A stretch of DNA of 64,000 bases from Aeromicrobium sp. Root236 (GTDB lineage: Bacteria; Actinomycetota; Actinomycetes; Propionibacteriales; Nocardioidaceae). The position numbers were made by a program, and so were the translations under genes. Under the pieces are notes generated by a model. It had not been told where the DNA came from, searched no databases, and was given only the letters and a program-made list of their open reading frames with translations. The stretch is taken from contig NZ_LMIS01000001.1 in assembly GCF_001428805.1 (NCBI RefSeq), positions 496,001 to 560,000 on the forward strand. Reading direction: 5' to 3'. Shown here piece by piece: positions 1 to 8,923 of this stretch (the first letter of the stretch is position 1; every line of letters begins with the position of its first letter).

Positions 1-723
1 GTCGCCTCGGGCGACTCGCTCAAGATCAGCCTGGCCGGCGTCAACGGCACGACCGGCAAGCAGTTCGACAGCACGTACGCGACCGGCAAGCCCGTCACGT
101 TCACGGTGTCCGACGGCATGCTGCCCGGATTCGTCAAGGGACTCGTCGGCCAGAAGATCGGCAGCCGCATCCTCGTCGCGATCCCGCCCAAGGAAGGCTT
201 CGGCGACGCGGGACAGCCGTCCTACAACATCAAGAAGGGCGACACCATGGTGTTCCTCTTCGACCTCGTCGCCAAGATCCCTGACGAGGTGACCGGCACC
301 AGCAAGAAGCTGCCCTCCGACCTTCCGCAGCTCAAGCTCGACGCCAACAAGCACCCGGTCAGCTTCACCAAGACCAAGACGATGGACAAGAAGAAGACCA
401 AGGAGAGCACCGACGTCGTGATCCAGGGCAAAGGCCCCGAGGTCAAGTCCGGCCAGACCCTGACGGTCCAGTACGTCGGCCAGGTCTACCCGACCGGAAC
501 CGTCTTCGACGAGTCGTGGTCCAAGCAGCCCACCTCCTTCCAGATCGGCGGCGACGGCCTCATCAAGTGCTGGAACGACACGCTCATCGGCCAGAAGGTC
601 GGCAGCCGTGTCGTCATCGTCTGCCCGGCTGACAAGGCCTACGGTGACAAGCCGCCGGCGGGCAGCAAGATCGGCAAGGGCGACACGCTGATCTTCGCGG
701 TCGACTTGCTCGACGCTTCCTGA
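1..723 (+). CDS. FKBP-type peptidyl-prolyl cis-trans isomerase, 5' end outside window
   Basis: Peptidyl-prolyl isomerase of the FKBP family. The reading frame is open from base 1, so the N-terminus, and any signal or lipobox, lies upstream. 240 residues are visible and hold two FKBP repeats, roughly residues 10-95 and 150-239. Each shows the FKBP pattern of an F-D-x-S/T motif, a G-L/I-x-G-x-K-x-G-S-R stretch and a terminal K-G-D-T-hydrophobic strand. Tandem-FKBP proteins just before pafB are typical of actinobacteria. pafB starts 12 nt after the stop, which suggests co-transcription. Function is from family; export is inferred. Confidence 0.9.
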   Translation, partial: VASGDSLKISLAGVNGTTGKQFDSTYATGKPVTFTVSDGMLPGFVKGLVGQKIGSRILVAIPPKEGFGDAGQPSYNIKKGDTMVFLFDLVAKIPDEVTGTSKKLPSDLPQLKLDANKHPVSFTKTKTMDKKKTKESTDVVIQGKGPEVKSGQTLTVQYVGQVYPTGTVFDESWSKQPTSFQIGGDGLIKCWNDTLIGQKVGSRVVIVCPADKAYGDKPPAGSKIGKGDTLIFAVDLLDAS

Positions 724-735
724 CATCCTCCTGAC

Positions 736-1707
736 ATGGCCGAACGCAAGACCGAGAGGTTGATGAACCTCATCTTCGCGTTGCTGGTCAGTCGCCAGTA
801 CCTCACGAAGGACCAGATTCGCGAGTCGATCGCCGACTACCGCGACTCGACGCCTCAGGCGTTCGACCGCAAGTTCGAGCGCGACAAGGAGGAGCTGCGC
901 GAGCTCGGCATCACTGTCGAGATGGGCCAGAACGACAAGTACTTCAACGACGAGCCCGGCTACCGCATCCGCCGGGACGAGGCGGAGCTGCCCGATCTCG
1001 AGCTGACCCGCGAGGAGGCTGCGGTCATCGGGCTCGCGACACAGGTCTGGGAGCATGCCGGCCTGGCGAGCGAGTCGACGACGGCACTGGTCAAGCTCAA
1101 GGCCATCGGCGTCGATGTCGACACGAGCGTCCTGCGCATGGCCGAGCCCAAGCTGTCGACCGACGAGCCGTCGTTCGACAGCATGTGGGAGGCGGTGACC
1201 CGGCGCATCCCGATCTCGTTCGTCTACGCCCGTCCTGGTCGTGAGCCCATGGAGCGTCACCTGCAACCCTGGGGCATCATCTCGTGGCACGACCGCTGGT
1301 ACGTCGGCGGATTCGACCTCGATCGCGACGAGGTCCGCATCTTCCGCCTGTCGCGCGTGGTCGGTGAGGTCGAGACGATCGGTGCACCGGGGTCCTACGA
1401 GGTGCCCGAGGACGTCGACATGAAGGACATCGCCCGCGAGCTGTTCCCGCCCGCCTCCGACGTCGCGGCGGTCCTGCGGATCCGCACCGGTCGCGGGCAG
1501 TCGTTGCGCCGCCTTGCCGAGAAGGTCACCCCGCTGAGCGAGGACCTCGACGAGGTGGAGATCCGCTACTCGTCGCGGTGGGAGCTCGCCTCCGAGGTGG
1601 CGTCCTACGGCCCGGACGTCGTCGTCGTGTCACCCCCGGACGTACGTGACGCCGTGATCGAGCGGCTCAAGGCTGCGGCACGGGGCAGCCTCGAGGTGGG
1701 CGCATGA
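736..1707 (+). CDS. pafB: PafB, WYL-domain transcriptional activator
   Basis: 323-aa member of the PafB/PafC pair. In mycobacteria PafBC activates the RecA-independent DNA-damage response. The N-terminal 60 residues form a winged-helix domain opening MAERKTERLMNLIFALL. A WYL sensor domain follows at about 145-235 with the characteristic R-W-Y-V-G-G-F-D stretch, then a C-terminal WCX-like extension. It overlaps pafC by 4 nt (ATGA), so translation is probably coupled. The position between an FKBP gene and tatA is the conserved actinobacterial order downstream of pafA. Confidence 0.93.
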   Translation: MAERKTERLMNLIFALLVSRQYLTKDQIRESIADYRDSTPQAFDRKFERDKEELRELGITVEMGQNDKYFNDEPGYRIRRDEAELPDLELTREEAAVIGLATQVWEHAGLASESTTALVKLKAIGVDVDTSVLRMAEPKLSTDEPSFDSMWEAVTRRIPISFVYARPGREPMERHLQPWGIISWHDRWYVGGFDLDRDEVRIFRLSRVVGEVETIGAPGSYEVPEDVDMKDIARELFPPASDVAAVLRIRTGRGQSLRRLAEKVTPLSEDLDEVEIRYSSRWELASEVASYGPDVVVVSPPDVRDAVIERLKAAARGSLEVGA

Positions 1708-2660
1708 GCAGATCGCGCCAGCAGGTGGTCCGGATGTTGGCGTTGGTGCCCTACCTGCAGGGCAACGACGGCATCCCGGTCAACGAGGTGGCCGCCGAGT
1801 TCGGCGTCAGCCCCAGGGTCATCCGCGACGACCTGCGCCTGCTGATGTACACGGGCACGGGGGAGTACGCCGGCGAGCTCATCGACTTCGACCTCACGGC
1901 CCTGGAGGAGGACGGCGTCGTGCACATCCGCGACGCCGAGTTCATGACCCGCCCGCTGCGCATCAGTGCGCGCGAGGGCGTGGCCCTGATCGTCGCGCTC
2001 CGCACGCTGCGCGCCTCGGCGAGCGGATCGGAGCTCACGGTGATCGACAGCGCGCTGGCCAAGCTCGAGAGTGCGGTCGGCGACAGCGCCTCGGCGCCCG
2101 TCGACGTCGTGGTCGACCAGGTCGACCCGGCGATCCACACCGCGATCGTGCACGGCCTGGCCAACGGCAAGCGCCTCCAGCTGACCTACGCGACGGTCGC
2201 CCGCGACGAGCAGTCCGTACGCGCCGTCGACCCCCGGCGACTGTTCACCGAGCAGGGCAAGCTCTACCTCGAGGCCTGGTGCCTGAGGGCGCAGGACCTG
2301 CGGTTCTTCCGCCTCGACCGCGTCATCGACGCGCAGGTCACGGACGTCGACGCCGAGGACCACGACGTCCAGGAGCGCGACCTGTCCGACGGCATCTTCA
2401 CCGTCGGAGAGGAGACCCCCTACGCCCTCGTCGACCTGCATCCGCGCGCCCACTGGCTGACCGAGTACTACCAGGTCGACCTGTTGGAGCAGAACGCCGA
2501 CGGTGTCTGGCGGGCCAAGCTCTACGGCGCCGACTGGGCCTGGCTGCGGCGCCTCGTGCTGCGCAACGCCGGCTCGGTCACCGTGATCGAGCCACTCGAA
2601 CTTGCCCAAGACGTGTCCGAGCAAGCTGCTCTTGCGCTTCGCGCGTACGATGAGCAGTGA
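1704..2660 (+). CDS. pafC: PafC, WYL-domain transcriptional activator
   Basis: 318-aa partner of PafB, with which it forms the DNA-damage regulator in mycobacteria. It carries an N-terminal winged helix (about residues 1-65, ending in a recognition-helix-like SPRVIRDDLRLL) and a WYL domain (about 150-220, with G-K-L-Y-L-E-A-W-C in place of the canonical W-Y-L). A C-terminal domain follows. The start overlaps the pafB stop by 4 nt. The 21-nt gap to tatA contains an AGGAG-type ribosome site for tatA. Confidence 0.92.
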   Translation: MSRSRQQVVRMLALVPYLQGNDGIPVNEVAAEFGVSPRVIRDDLRLLMYTGTGEYAGELIDFDLTALEEDGVVHIRDAEFMTRPLRISAREGVALIVALRTLRASASGSELTVIDSALAKLESAVGDSASAPVDVVVDQVDPAIHTAIVHGLANGKRLQLTYATVARDEQSVRAVDPRRLFTEQGKLYLEAWCLRAQDLRFFRLDRVIDAQVTDVDAEDHDVQERDLSDGIFTVGEETPYALVDLHPRAHWLTEYYQVDLLEQNADGVWRAKLYGADWAWLRRLVLRNAGSVTVIEPLELAQDVSEQAALALRAYDEQ

Positions 2661-2681
2661 ATCGCTCATCTAGGAGTAGCC

Positions 2682-2909
2682 ATGTTCCGCCAGATCGGCC
2701 CCACTGAGATCCTCATCGTGCTCGGAGTCGTGCTGCTGCTGTTCGGCGGCAAGAAGCTGCCAGAGCTCGCGCGCGGATCAGGCAAGGCGCTTCGCATCTT
2801 CAAGACCGAGGTCAAGGCCCTGCACGACGACGATGACGACGAGATCAAGCCGGCGTCGCTCGAGACGGTGCAGACGACCGAGCCGGACAAGAAGCCCGAA
2901 CAGGCCTGA
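2682..2909 (+). CDS. tatA: TatA, twin-arginine translocase pore subunit
   Basis: 75-aa TatA. The N-terminal segment IGPTEILIVLGVVLLLFGGKKLPELARGSGKA (split here as IGPTEILIVLGVVLLLFGG plus KKLPELARGSG) holds the short transmembrane helix. It is followed by the FGxxKLPE hinge and the amphipathic helix, with an acidic polar tail after it. The family oligomerises to form the passage for folded Tat substrates. A TAGGAG ribosome site sits just before the ATG, and tatC follows after 3 nt. This matches the conserved pafBC-tatAC order. Confidence 0.95.
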   Translation: MFRQIGPTEILIVLGVVLLLFGGKKLPELARGSGKALRIFKTEVKALHDDDDDEIKPASLETVQTTEPDKKPEQA

Positions 2910-2912
2910 CGC

Positions 2913-3740
2913 TTGGCGCTTCGGCGCGGCAGTGCCACCCCACCCGGTGGCACCATGCCGCTGGTCGGCCATCTCCGTGAGCTGCGCCGACGACTCATCA
3001 TCGCGGTGCTCTCCATCCTGGTGGGCACCATCGTCGGCTGGATCATCTATCCGCAGGCCTTCGACTTCCTCAAGCAGCCCTACGTCGACGGCATCCAACC
3101 GCTCCTCGAGCGCAAGGGGTTCAAGGCCGACCTCGTCCTGAACGGCGGGGTCGGGAGCGCCTTCAGCTTCCGGCTCAAGCTCGCGCTGAGCATCGGGCTG
3201 GTCATCTCGAGCCCGGTCTGGATCGGTCAGATCTGGGGATTCATCCTCCCGGCCCTGCACCGCAACGAGAAGCGCTGGGCGTTCCTGCTGACGGCCACCG
3301 GCGCGCCACTGTTCGCCGGCGGCATCGTGGTCGGCTACCTCGTGCTGCCCAAGGGGATCCAGGTCCTCATCAGCTTCGCCCCCTCGTCCGTCGACGTGCT
3401 GCTGTCCCTCGAGGACTACCTCAACTTCGTCATACGCACGGTCCTGGTCTTCGGCGTCGCCGCCGAGATTCCGCTGGTCGTCGTGATGCTCAACCGGCTC
3501 GGGCTGGTCAGCGCCAGCCAGCTCTCGCGCGCCCGGCCGTGGACGATCATCGGCATCTTCATCTTCGCGGCGGTCGCGACGCCGAGCACCGACCCGTTGA
3601 CGATGCTGTTCCTCGCCGCCCCCATGACGATCCTCTACCTCATCTCCGAGGTCATCGCGAAGCTCACGGACCGCAAGCGGGCCAAGACCCGGCCCGAGGA
3701 GCTCGCCGACGACGAGGTCTCACCTCTGGACGAGGACTAG
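2913..3740 (+). CDS. tatC: TatC, twin-arginine translocase receptor subunit
   Basis: 275-aa polytopic membrane protein with six predicted helices that recognises twin-arginine signal peptides. The conserved N-terminal motif MPLVGHLRELRRRLI is visible, and hydrophobic segments continue to about residue 250 before an acidic cytosolic tail. The start is uncertain: TTG at 2913 lies 3 nt after the tatA stop and gives a 14-residue lead, while ATG at 2955 begins exactly at the conserved motif. The short intergenic gap favours translational coupling at the TTG. Confidence 0.94.
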   Translation: MALRRGSATPPGGTMPLVGHLRELRRRLIIAVLSILVGTIVGWIIYPQAFDFLKQPYVDGIQPLLERKGFKADLVLNGGVGSAFSFRLKLALSIGLVISSPVWIGQIWGFILPALHRNEKRWAFLLTATGAPLFAGGIVVGYLVLPKGIQVLISFAPSSVDVLLSLEDYLNFVIRTVLVFGVAAEIPLVVVMLNRLGLVSASQLSRARPWTIIGIFIFAAVATPSTDPLTMLFLAAPMTILYLISEVIAKLTDRKRAKTRPEELADDEVSPLDED

Positions 3741-3756
3741 CCTCTACGCTGCTCGC

Positions 3757-4635
3757 ATGCACTATGCGCTCGTCGTCAACCCGACCTCCGGCAAACGCCG
3801 TGGTGAAGCGATCGCCGCGCAGGCTGCCGAACGCCTGGGCCACGCGGGACACGTCACGACCCGCATCCAGGGTGAGGACGCCTCGACCGCGCGCGACCAG
3901 CTCAAGCAGGCCATCGACAGCGGCCTCGACGGGGTCATCGTCGTCGGGGGAGACGGAGCGCTGCACGGAGTGCTCGACCACGTGGCCGACTCCGACCTGG
4001 CCTTCGGCCTGATCCCCGCGGGCACGGGCAACGACACCGCACGCTCCCTCGGCATCCCCGTGAAGGACGTCGACGCAGCGGTCGACCTGATCGTCGCGGG
4101 CCACGTGCGTACGGTCGACCTCGCGCGCACCGGCGAGGCGTACGTCGCGACCGTGATCGCGTCGGGCTTCGACTCCAAGGTCAACGAGCGGGCCAACGCG
4201 ATGACCTGGCCGCGCGGCAACATGCGCTACAACATCGCGATCCTCGCCGAGCTGCGCAAGTTCGAGCCGCTGGCGTTCACCCTGACGCTCGACGGCCGGA
4301 CGATCGAGCGCGAGGCAATGCTCGTGGCGGTCGGCAACGGCCCCTCGTTCGGCGGCGGCATCCGCATCTGCGAGGGCGCCTTAATGGACGACGGGCTCCT
4401 CGACGTCGTCGTGATCAACCCGGTCAGCAAGGGCAAGCTCATCCGCGTGTTCCCCAAGCTCTACAAGGGCACGCACATCACGATGCCCGAGTTCGAGCGT
4501 CACCTGGTCCGCGAGGTGACCCTGTCGTCGCCCGGCATCGTGGCGTACGGGGACGGTGAACGCCTCGGTCCGTTGCCCATGACGACGACCGTGCAGCCTG
4601 CGGCGTTGCGGGTGTTCGCGCCACCCGCGCCGTGA
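3757..4635 (+). CDS. Diacylglycerol kinase-family lipid kinase
   Basis: 292-aa DAGK-catalytic-domain protein that phosphorylates a lipid or sphingoid substrate with ATP. The nucleotide-binding V-V-G-G-D-G-A motif is near residue 68 and the P-A-G-T-G-N-D motif near residue 88. The C-terminal beta domain carries the G-D-G-E signature near residue 265. Length fits the YegS/BmrU/DgkB family. The exact lipid cannot be read from sequence. It lies between tatC and helY, all on the same strand. Confidence 0.9.
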   Translation: MHYALVVNPTSGKRRGEAIAAQAAERLGHAGHVTTRIQGEDASTARDQLKQAIDSGLDGVIVVGGDGALHGVLDHVADSDLAFGLIPAGTGNDTARSLGIPVKDVDAAVDLIVAGHVRTVDLARTGEAYVATVIASGFDSKVNERANAMTWPRGNMRYNIAILAELRKFEPLAFTLTLDGRTIEREAMLVAVGNGPSFGGGIRICEGALMDDGLLDVVVINPVSKGKLIRVFPKLYKGTHITMPEFERHLVREVTLSSPGIVAYGDGERLGPLPMTTTVQPAALRVFAPPAP

Positions 4636-4670
4636 CGGGTGGATCACCCGTTCGCGCGTAGGCTGGAGGT

Positions 4671-7397
4671 ATGACCACGCCGGCCGAGAAGTACGCCCAT
4701 TCCCGCGCCGCCCGGGCCTATCCGCACCTGGCTGCGTTCCGCGGCCACTACGCCTTCGAGCTCGACGACTTCCAGGTCGAGGCGTGCAAGGTCGTCGAGG
4801 ACGGCCACGGCGTGCTCGTCGCGGCGCCGACCGGCTCCGGTAAGACGATCGTCGGCGAGTTCGCAGTGCACGTCGCCCTCGAGACCGGCCGCAAGTGCTT
4901 CTACACGACACCGATCAAGGCGCTGTCCAACCAGAAGTACGCCGACCTGGTCGCCCGCCACGGAGCCGAGAACGTCGGCCTGCTGACCGGCGACAACACG
5001 ATCAACGGCGAGGCCCCCGTCGTCGTCATGACGACCGAGGTGCTGCGCAACATGCTCTACGCCGGGTCGCGCACGCTCGACACGCTCGGCTACGTCGTGA
5101 TGGACGAGGTGCACTACCTCGCCGACCGCATGCGTGGCGCGGTGTGGGAGGAAGTCATCATCCACCTGCCGGAGTCGGTGTCGGTGATCTCGCTGTCGGC
5201 GACGGTGTCCAACGCCGAGGAGTTCGGCGACTGGCTCACCGAGGTGCGCGGCGACACCGTGACGATCGTCGAGGAACGCCGTCCCGTGCCGCTGCACCAG
5301 CACGTGCTCGTCGGCCGCAAGATGTTCCCTCTGTTCGAGTCGAGCGCCGACGACCAGGGCGTCGAGGTCAACCAGGCGTTGACCCGCATCGCGCGCGACG
5401 ACTGGCAGTTCACCCGGATGCACAAGGGCCGGCCCGGCAAGGGTGGCAAGCGGCCGCGCAGTCGGCACCGCACGGCGAGTCGCGTCGAGGTCGTCGAGCG
5501 GCTCGACGCCGAAGGCCTCCTGCCCGCGATCTGCTTCATCTTCAGCCGGGTCGGGTGCGACGCGGCGGTCAAGCAGTGCCTCGACGCGCGGCTGACCCTG
5601 ACGACGCCGGAGGAGCAGGCCGAGATCGGCGCCCTGGTCGACGCCACGTGCTCGCACCTGCCGGAGGACGACCTCCACGTGCTGGGCTACTACGAGTTCC
5701 GCGACGCGCTCGTGCGCGGCATCGCCTCGCACCACGCGGGCATGCTGCCGACCTTCAAGGAGTGCGTCGAGCTGCTGTTCAGCGACGGTCTGGTCAAGAT
5801 CATCTTCGCCACCGAGACGTTGGCGCTCGGCATCAACATGCCGGCACGCTCGGTCGTCATCGAGAAGCTGTCGAAGTGGAACGGCGAGACCCACGCCAAC
5901 ATCACGCCGGGGGAGTACACCCAGCTGACGGGTCGCGCCGGTCGCCGTGGCATCGACGTCGAGGGGCACGGTGTCGTGCTCTGGCAGCCGGGGCTCGATC
6001 CCAAGCAGGTCGCCGGCCTCGCCAGCACGCGAACGTACCCGCTCAACTCGTCGTTCCAGCCGTCCTACAACATGGCGGTCAACCTGGTGGGCCAGGTCGG
6101 ACGCACGATCGCCCGCGAGCTGCTCGAGCAGTCGTTCGCGCAGTTCCAGGCCGATCGAGCCGTGGTCGGGCTCGCCACGCAGATCCGCAGGGCCGACGAG
6201 GCGCTCGAGGGTTATCGCGAGCAGGTGGAGTGCGACAAGGGCGACTTCATGGAGTACGCCGCGCTGCGTCGCGAGCTCAGCGACATCGAGGCCTCCGGCT
6301 CCAAGGCACGCAGGGCCGCCGACCGGCAGGACGTCGTCGAGTCGCTCGTCAAGCTCAAGCCCGGTGACGTCATCAACGTCCCGGTCGGCCGTTGGGCCGG
6401 CATCGCCGTCGTGCTCGACCCGGGTCGTACGACCGACACCGACGGTCCGCGCCCGATGGTGCTGACCGCCAACCGGCACGCCCGTCGGCTGGCGATGGTG
6501 GACTTCAACACCCCGGTGGCGCCCATCACGACGATGCGCATCCCCAAGTCGTTCAACGCCCGCAACCCGCAGTCGCGGCGCGACCTGGCGTCGCAGCTGC
6601 GCAACCGGGCGGAGGGCGTAGCGTGGCGCCAGGACAAGCCGTACCGCGAGAACATCTCGCGCGAGGACCCGCGCATCGCCTCGATCCGCGACAAGCTGCG
6701 CAACCATCCGTGCCACAGCTGCCCCGACCGCGAGAAGCACGCCCGATGGGCCGAGCGCTACTTCAAGCTCGAGCGTGACACCGCCAACCAGCGCGGTCGC
6801 ATCGAGTCACGGACCAACACCGTGGCGCGCCAGTTCGACCGCGTGTGCGAGGTCCTCGACGTGCTCGGCTATCTCGACGGCGATCAGGTCACCCCCGACG
6901 GCAAGCGGCTCCAGCGGCTCTACAGTGAGCTCGACCTGCTCGTCAGCGAGTGCCTGCGCAGCAGCGTGTGGGACGGCCTCGAAGCAGCCGACCTGGCTGC
7001 CGTGGTGAGCGGTCTGACGTTCGAGTCGCGCAACGCCGACGAGGCGCCCGCCCCGCGCTACCCGACCGAGACGGTGCGCACGGTCGCCGACACCATGACC
7101 AAGCTGTGCACCGACCTGCAGCAGCTGGAGCGCGAGCACCGGGTGAGGTTCCTGCACCAGCCCGACTTCGGGTTCGCGCACGCGGTCTGGCAGTGGAGCA
7201 TGGGCGCGTCGCTCGATGACGTGCTGAGCCAGATGGACCTCGCGGCGGGTGACTTCGTGCGGGCCATGAAACAGCTCATCGACGTCGTGGCCCAGGTCGC
7301 CGATGCGGCGGGCCCGGGGCCGCTGCGGGACACCGCTCGCGAGTCGCTCGACCTGCTCCGCCGCGGCGTCGTCGCCTACACCAGCGTGACGAGCTGA
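4671..7397 (+). CDS. helY: HelY-type DEAD/DEAH-box RNA helicase (Ski2/Mtr4-like)
   Basis: 908-aa SF2 helicase. Walker A A-P-T-G-S-G-K-T is at residues 52-59 and the DEVH box near 144. Motif VI is a Q-L-T-G-R-A-G-R-R-G stretch near 420, and a C-terminal DSHCT-like helical region follows. The mycobacterial orthologue HelY and its eukaryotic relatives Ski2/Mtr4 act on RNA. A C-x2-C pair with neighbouring Cys (HPCHSCPD, near residue 680) looks like a small metal site. This gene closes the conserved pafBC-tatAC block. Confidence 0.93.
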   Translation: MTTPAEKYAHSRAARAYPHLAAFRGHYAFELDDFQVEACKVVEDGHGVLVAAPTGSGKTIVGEFAVHVALETGRKCFYTTPIKALSNQKYADLVARHGAENVGLLTGDNTINGEAPVVVMTTEVLRNMLYAGSRTLDTLGYVVMDEVHYLADRMRGAVWEEVIIHLPESVSVISLSATVSNAEEFGDWLTEVRGDTVTIVEERRPVPLHQHVLVGRKMFPLFESSADDQGVEVNQALTRIARDDWQFTRMHKGRPGKGGKRPRSRHRTASRVEVVERLDAEGLLPAICFIFSRVGCDAAVKQCLDARLTLTTPEEQAEIGALVDATCSHLPEDDLHVLGYYEFRDALVRGIASHHAGMLPTFKECVELLFSDGLVKIIFATETLALGINMPARSVVIEKLSKWNGETHANITPGEYTQLTGRAGRRGIDVEGHGVVLWQPGLDPKQVAGLASTRTYPLNSSFQPSYNMAVNLVGQVGRTIARELLEQSFAQFQADRAVVGLATQIRRADEALEGYREQVECDKGDFMEYAALRRELSDIEASGSKARRAADRQDVVESLVKLKPGDVINVPVGRWAGIAVVLDPGRTTDTDGPRPMVLTANRHARRLAMVDFNTPVAPITTMRIPKSFNARNPQSRRDLASQLRNRAEGVAWRQDKPYRENISREDPRIASIRDKLRNHPCHSCPDREKHARWAERYFKLERDTANQRGRIESRTNTVARQFDRVCEVLDVLGYLDGDQVTPDGKRLQRLYSELDLLVSECLRSSVWDGLEAADLAAVVSGLTFESRNADEAPAPRYPTETVRTVADTMTKLCTDLQQLEREHRVRFLHQPDFGFAHAVWQWSMGASLDDVLSQMDLAAGDFVRAMKQLIDVVAQVADAAGPGPLRDTARESLDLLRRGVVAYTSVTS

Positions 7398-7404
7398 GTC
7401 CGGC

Positions 7405-7447
7405 TCCTTGAGCTTGTCGAAAGACGTCCTTTCGACAAGCTCAAGGA
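7405..7447. repeat. Perfect 19-bp inverted repeat between convergent genes (REP-like hairpin)
   Basis: Arms at 7405-7423 and 7429-7447 are perfect reverse complements (left arm TCCTTGAGCTTGTCGAAAG) around a 5-nt loop. The element lies between the helY stop and the stop of the convergent exonuclease gene. It would form a very stable hairpin on either strand, so it may serve as a bidirectional terminator or mRNA 3' stabiliser. The CTTGAGCTTGTCGAA core resembles a dispersed short repeat seen in many high-GC genomes. That last point is recalled knowledge and cannot be tested within one copy. Confidence 0.75.
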
Positions 7448-7458
7448 CCTACTGCTGG

Positions 7459-8364
7459 TTACTCCTTGGCGAGGGCCGCCAGGGCCCTGTCGGTGGCGCC
7501 ACCGAGGCCCCAGGTCTCGCCGAACGCCCGGAATGCCTCCTCCTGGACGGGCGCCGTCAGCACCTCGAAGTCGCACGCGTCCCGCTTGACCGCGACGACC
7601 GTGCGCGCGGCGGCGATGTAGTCGCCCGAGTCGAGCAGCGACTGGCGTACGCGCGGCTTGATCGACGACCAGCGGTCCTGCGCCGCGGCGAGGATGCCGT
7701 CGATGTCGCCGAACTCCTTGAGCAGCACGGCAGCGGTCTTGTCGCCGATGCCGGCGACACCCGGGAGGCCGTCGGACGCATCCCCCCGCATCACCGCGAA
7801 GTCGACGTACTGCGAGGCATCGATGCCGTACTTCGCGCGGATCCACGCGTTGTCGACGACGTCGTGCTTGGACACCCCTCGGGCGACGTAGAGGACGCGT
7901 ACGCCGCGGTCGTCGTCGACGAGCTGGAACAGGTCGCGGTCGCCGGTCACGATGTCGACAGGTCCGTCCCAGGTCGACGCGAACGTGCCGATGATGTCGT
8001 CGGCCTCGGCGTCGGGTGCGCCGACGACGGGGATGCCCAGCAGGGCGAACGCCTCGGCGATCAGAGGCACCTGCGGGCCGAGCAAGCCGCCGGTCGTGTC
8101 GGCCTCGCCACCCGCCTCGTCGAGGCGCTGCGTCTTGTAGGACGGGATCAGGTCGACACGCCACTGCGGCCGCCAGTCGTCGTCCCAGCAGGCGACGACC
8201 GCCTCGGGCTTGTACTGGGTCGTCAACGTCGACGTGAAGTCGAGGATGCCGCGCAGGGCGTTGACAACCGTCCCGTCGGGGGACTTCAGGGAGTCGGGGA
8301 CGCCGAAGAACGCCCGGAAGTACAGACTCGCGCTGTCGAGGAGCAGCAGTCGACCGTGTGCCAT
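7459..8364 (-). CDS. 5'-3' exonuclease (FEN/Pol I N-terminal-like)
   Basis: 301-aa stand-alone 5'-3' exonuclease, homologous to the N-terminal nuclease domain of DNA polymerase I. It is likely active on RNA primers or 5' flaps. It begins LLLLDSASLYFRAFF with the first metal-binding Asp. Later come an acidic cluster in PDAEADDIIGT and the TGDRDLFQLV segment. A helix-hairpin-helix follows (GLPGVAGIGDKTAAVLL). Length fits actinobacterial orthologues, which sit next to helY in many genomes. Confidence 0.92.
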   Translation of the reverse strand: MAHGRLLLLDSASLYFRAFFGVPDSLKSPDGTVVNALRGILDFTSTLTTQYKPEAVVACWDDDWRPQWRVDLIPSYKTQRLDEAGGEADTTGGLLGPQVPLIAEAFALLGIPVVGAPDAEADDIIGTFASTWDGPVDIVTGDRDLFQLVDDDRGVRVLYVARGVSKHDVVDNAWIRAKYGIDASQYVDFAVMRGDASDGLPGVAGIGDKTAAVLLKEFGDIDGILAAAQDRWSSIKPRVRQSLLDSGDYIAAARTVVAVKRDACDFEVLTAPVQEEAFRAFGETWGLGGATDRALAALAKE

Positions 8365-8391
8365 GCAGCCGAGCCTAGTGCGATGCGACGC

Positions 8392-8820
8392 TCAGCCGGC
8401 GGTGCTGTCGCCCTCTTCGAGCTCGCGCCGTTGCTTCTCGGTGAGCTCGCGCTGCGTCTCCCGGTAGGCCCGACGCTGTTCCTCCGCGCGCTCCCGCAGG
8501 CTGCGCAGGAACGCCTCGTCGTCCTCGGGGTTGGTCGCGACGGCGCGCCCGGGACGGTCGTACTCGGGGAACGAGGGGTGACCGTGGTTGCCCTTGTAGG
8601 GCATCGACGCCGTCGGACTGCTCTCGGGTCGCCCGGCAACGAGCCAGGCGATCGAGCCGACGAGCGGGAAGAACAGCACGAGGATGAGCCACCAGACCTT
8701 GCTCAGGTTGCGGCAGGCGTACTCGTCGGTCGAGATGACGTCGAGCAGGCAGAAGATCCACAGGCCCAGGATGACCAGGCCAAGCGCTCCGTCCATCAGC
8801 AGCACGTCGTCGTCTCCCAT
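8392..8820 (-). CDS. PLDc_N-domain membrane protein
   Basis: 142-aa protein with two N-terminal hydrophobic segments (about residues 9-28 and 43-62). They form the small PLDc_N domain, recognisable by V-W-W-L-I-L-V-L-F-F-P-L-V-G-S-I-A-W-L. That domain also begins cardiolipin synthases, but no phospholipase HKD motif follows. The rest is a charged, Arg/Glu-rich, probably coiled-coil cytosolic tail ending around residue 140. Function unknown. It lies between the exonuclease and the M28 peptidase on the same strand. Confidence 0.85.
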   Translation of the reverse strand: MGDDDVLLMDGALGLVILGLWIFCLLDVISTDEYACRNLSKVWWLILVLFFPLVGSIAWLVAGRPESSPTASMPYKGNHGHPSFPEYDRPGRAVATNPEDDEAFLRSLRERAEEQRRAYRETQRELTEKQRRELEEGDSTAG

Positions 8821-8875
8821 TCGTCAGTCGCCACATCATGGCAGCCACGACCCGCGCGGCGGGGCGGAATGCACA

Positions 8876-8913
8876 GATCGGCGCCACCACCCGATCAGGT
8901 GATGGCGCCGATC
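8876..8913 (-). terminator. Hairpin downstream of the M28 peptidase gene
   Basis: Perfect 11-bp arms, 8876-8886 and 8903-8913 (GATCGGCGCCA and its complement). Inside them a further 4-bp stem follows one mismatch. It begins 10 nt after the M28 stop, so it likely ends that transcript. There is no U-tract, as is common in actinobacterial terminators. Confidence 0.65.
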
Positions 8914-8923
8914 GTCGAGCGGC

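Noticed and set aside
1605..2669. Long antisense frame over pafC (354 codons)
   Set aside because: Antisense shadow of a confident gene in GC-rich DNA; composition is Val/Leu/Arg/Asp-biased and no family pattern is visible. Similar antisense frames at 4644-6740, 20410-22086 and 35374-38481 were dropped for the same reason.
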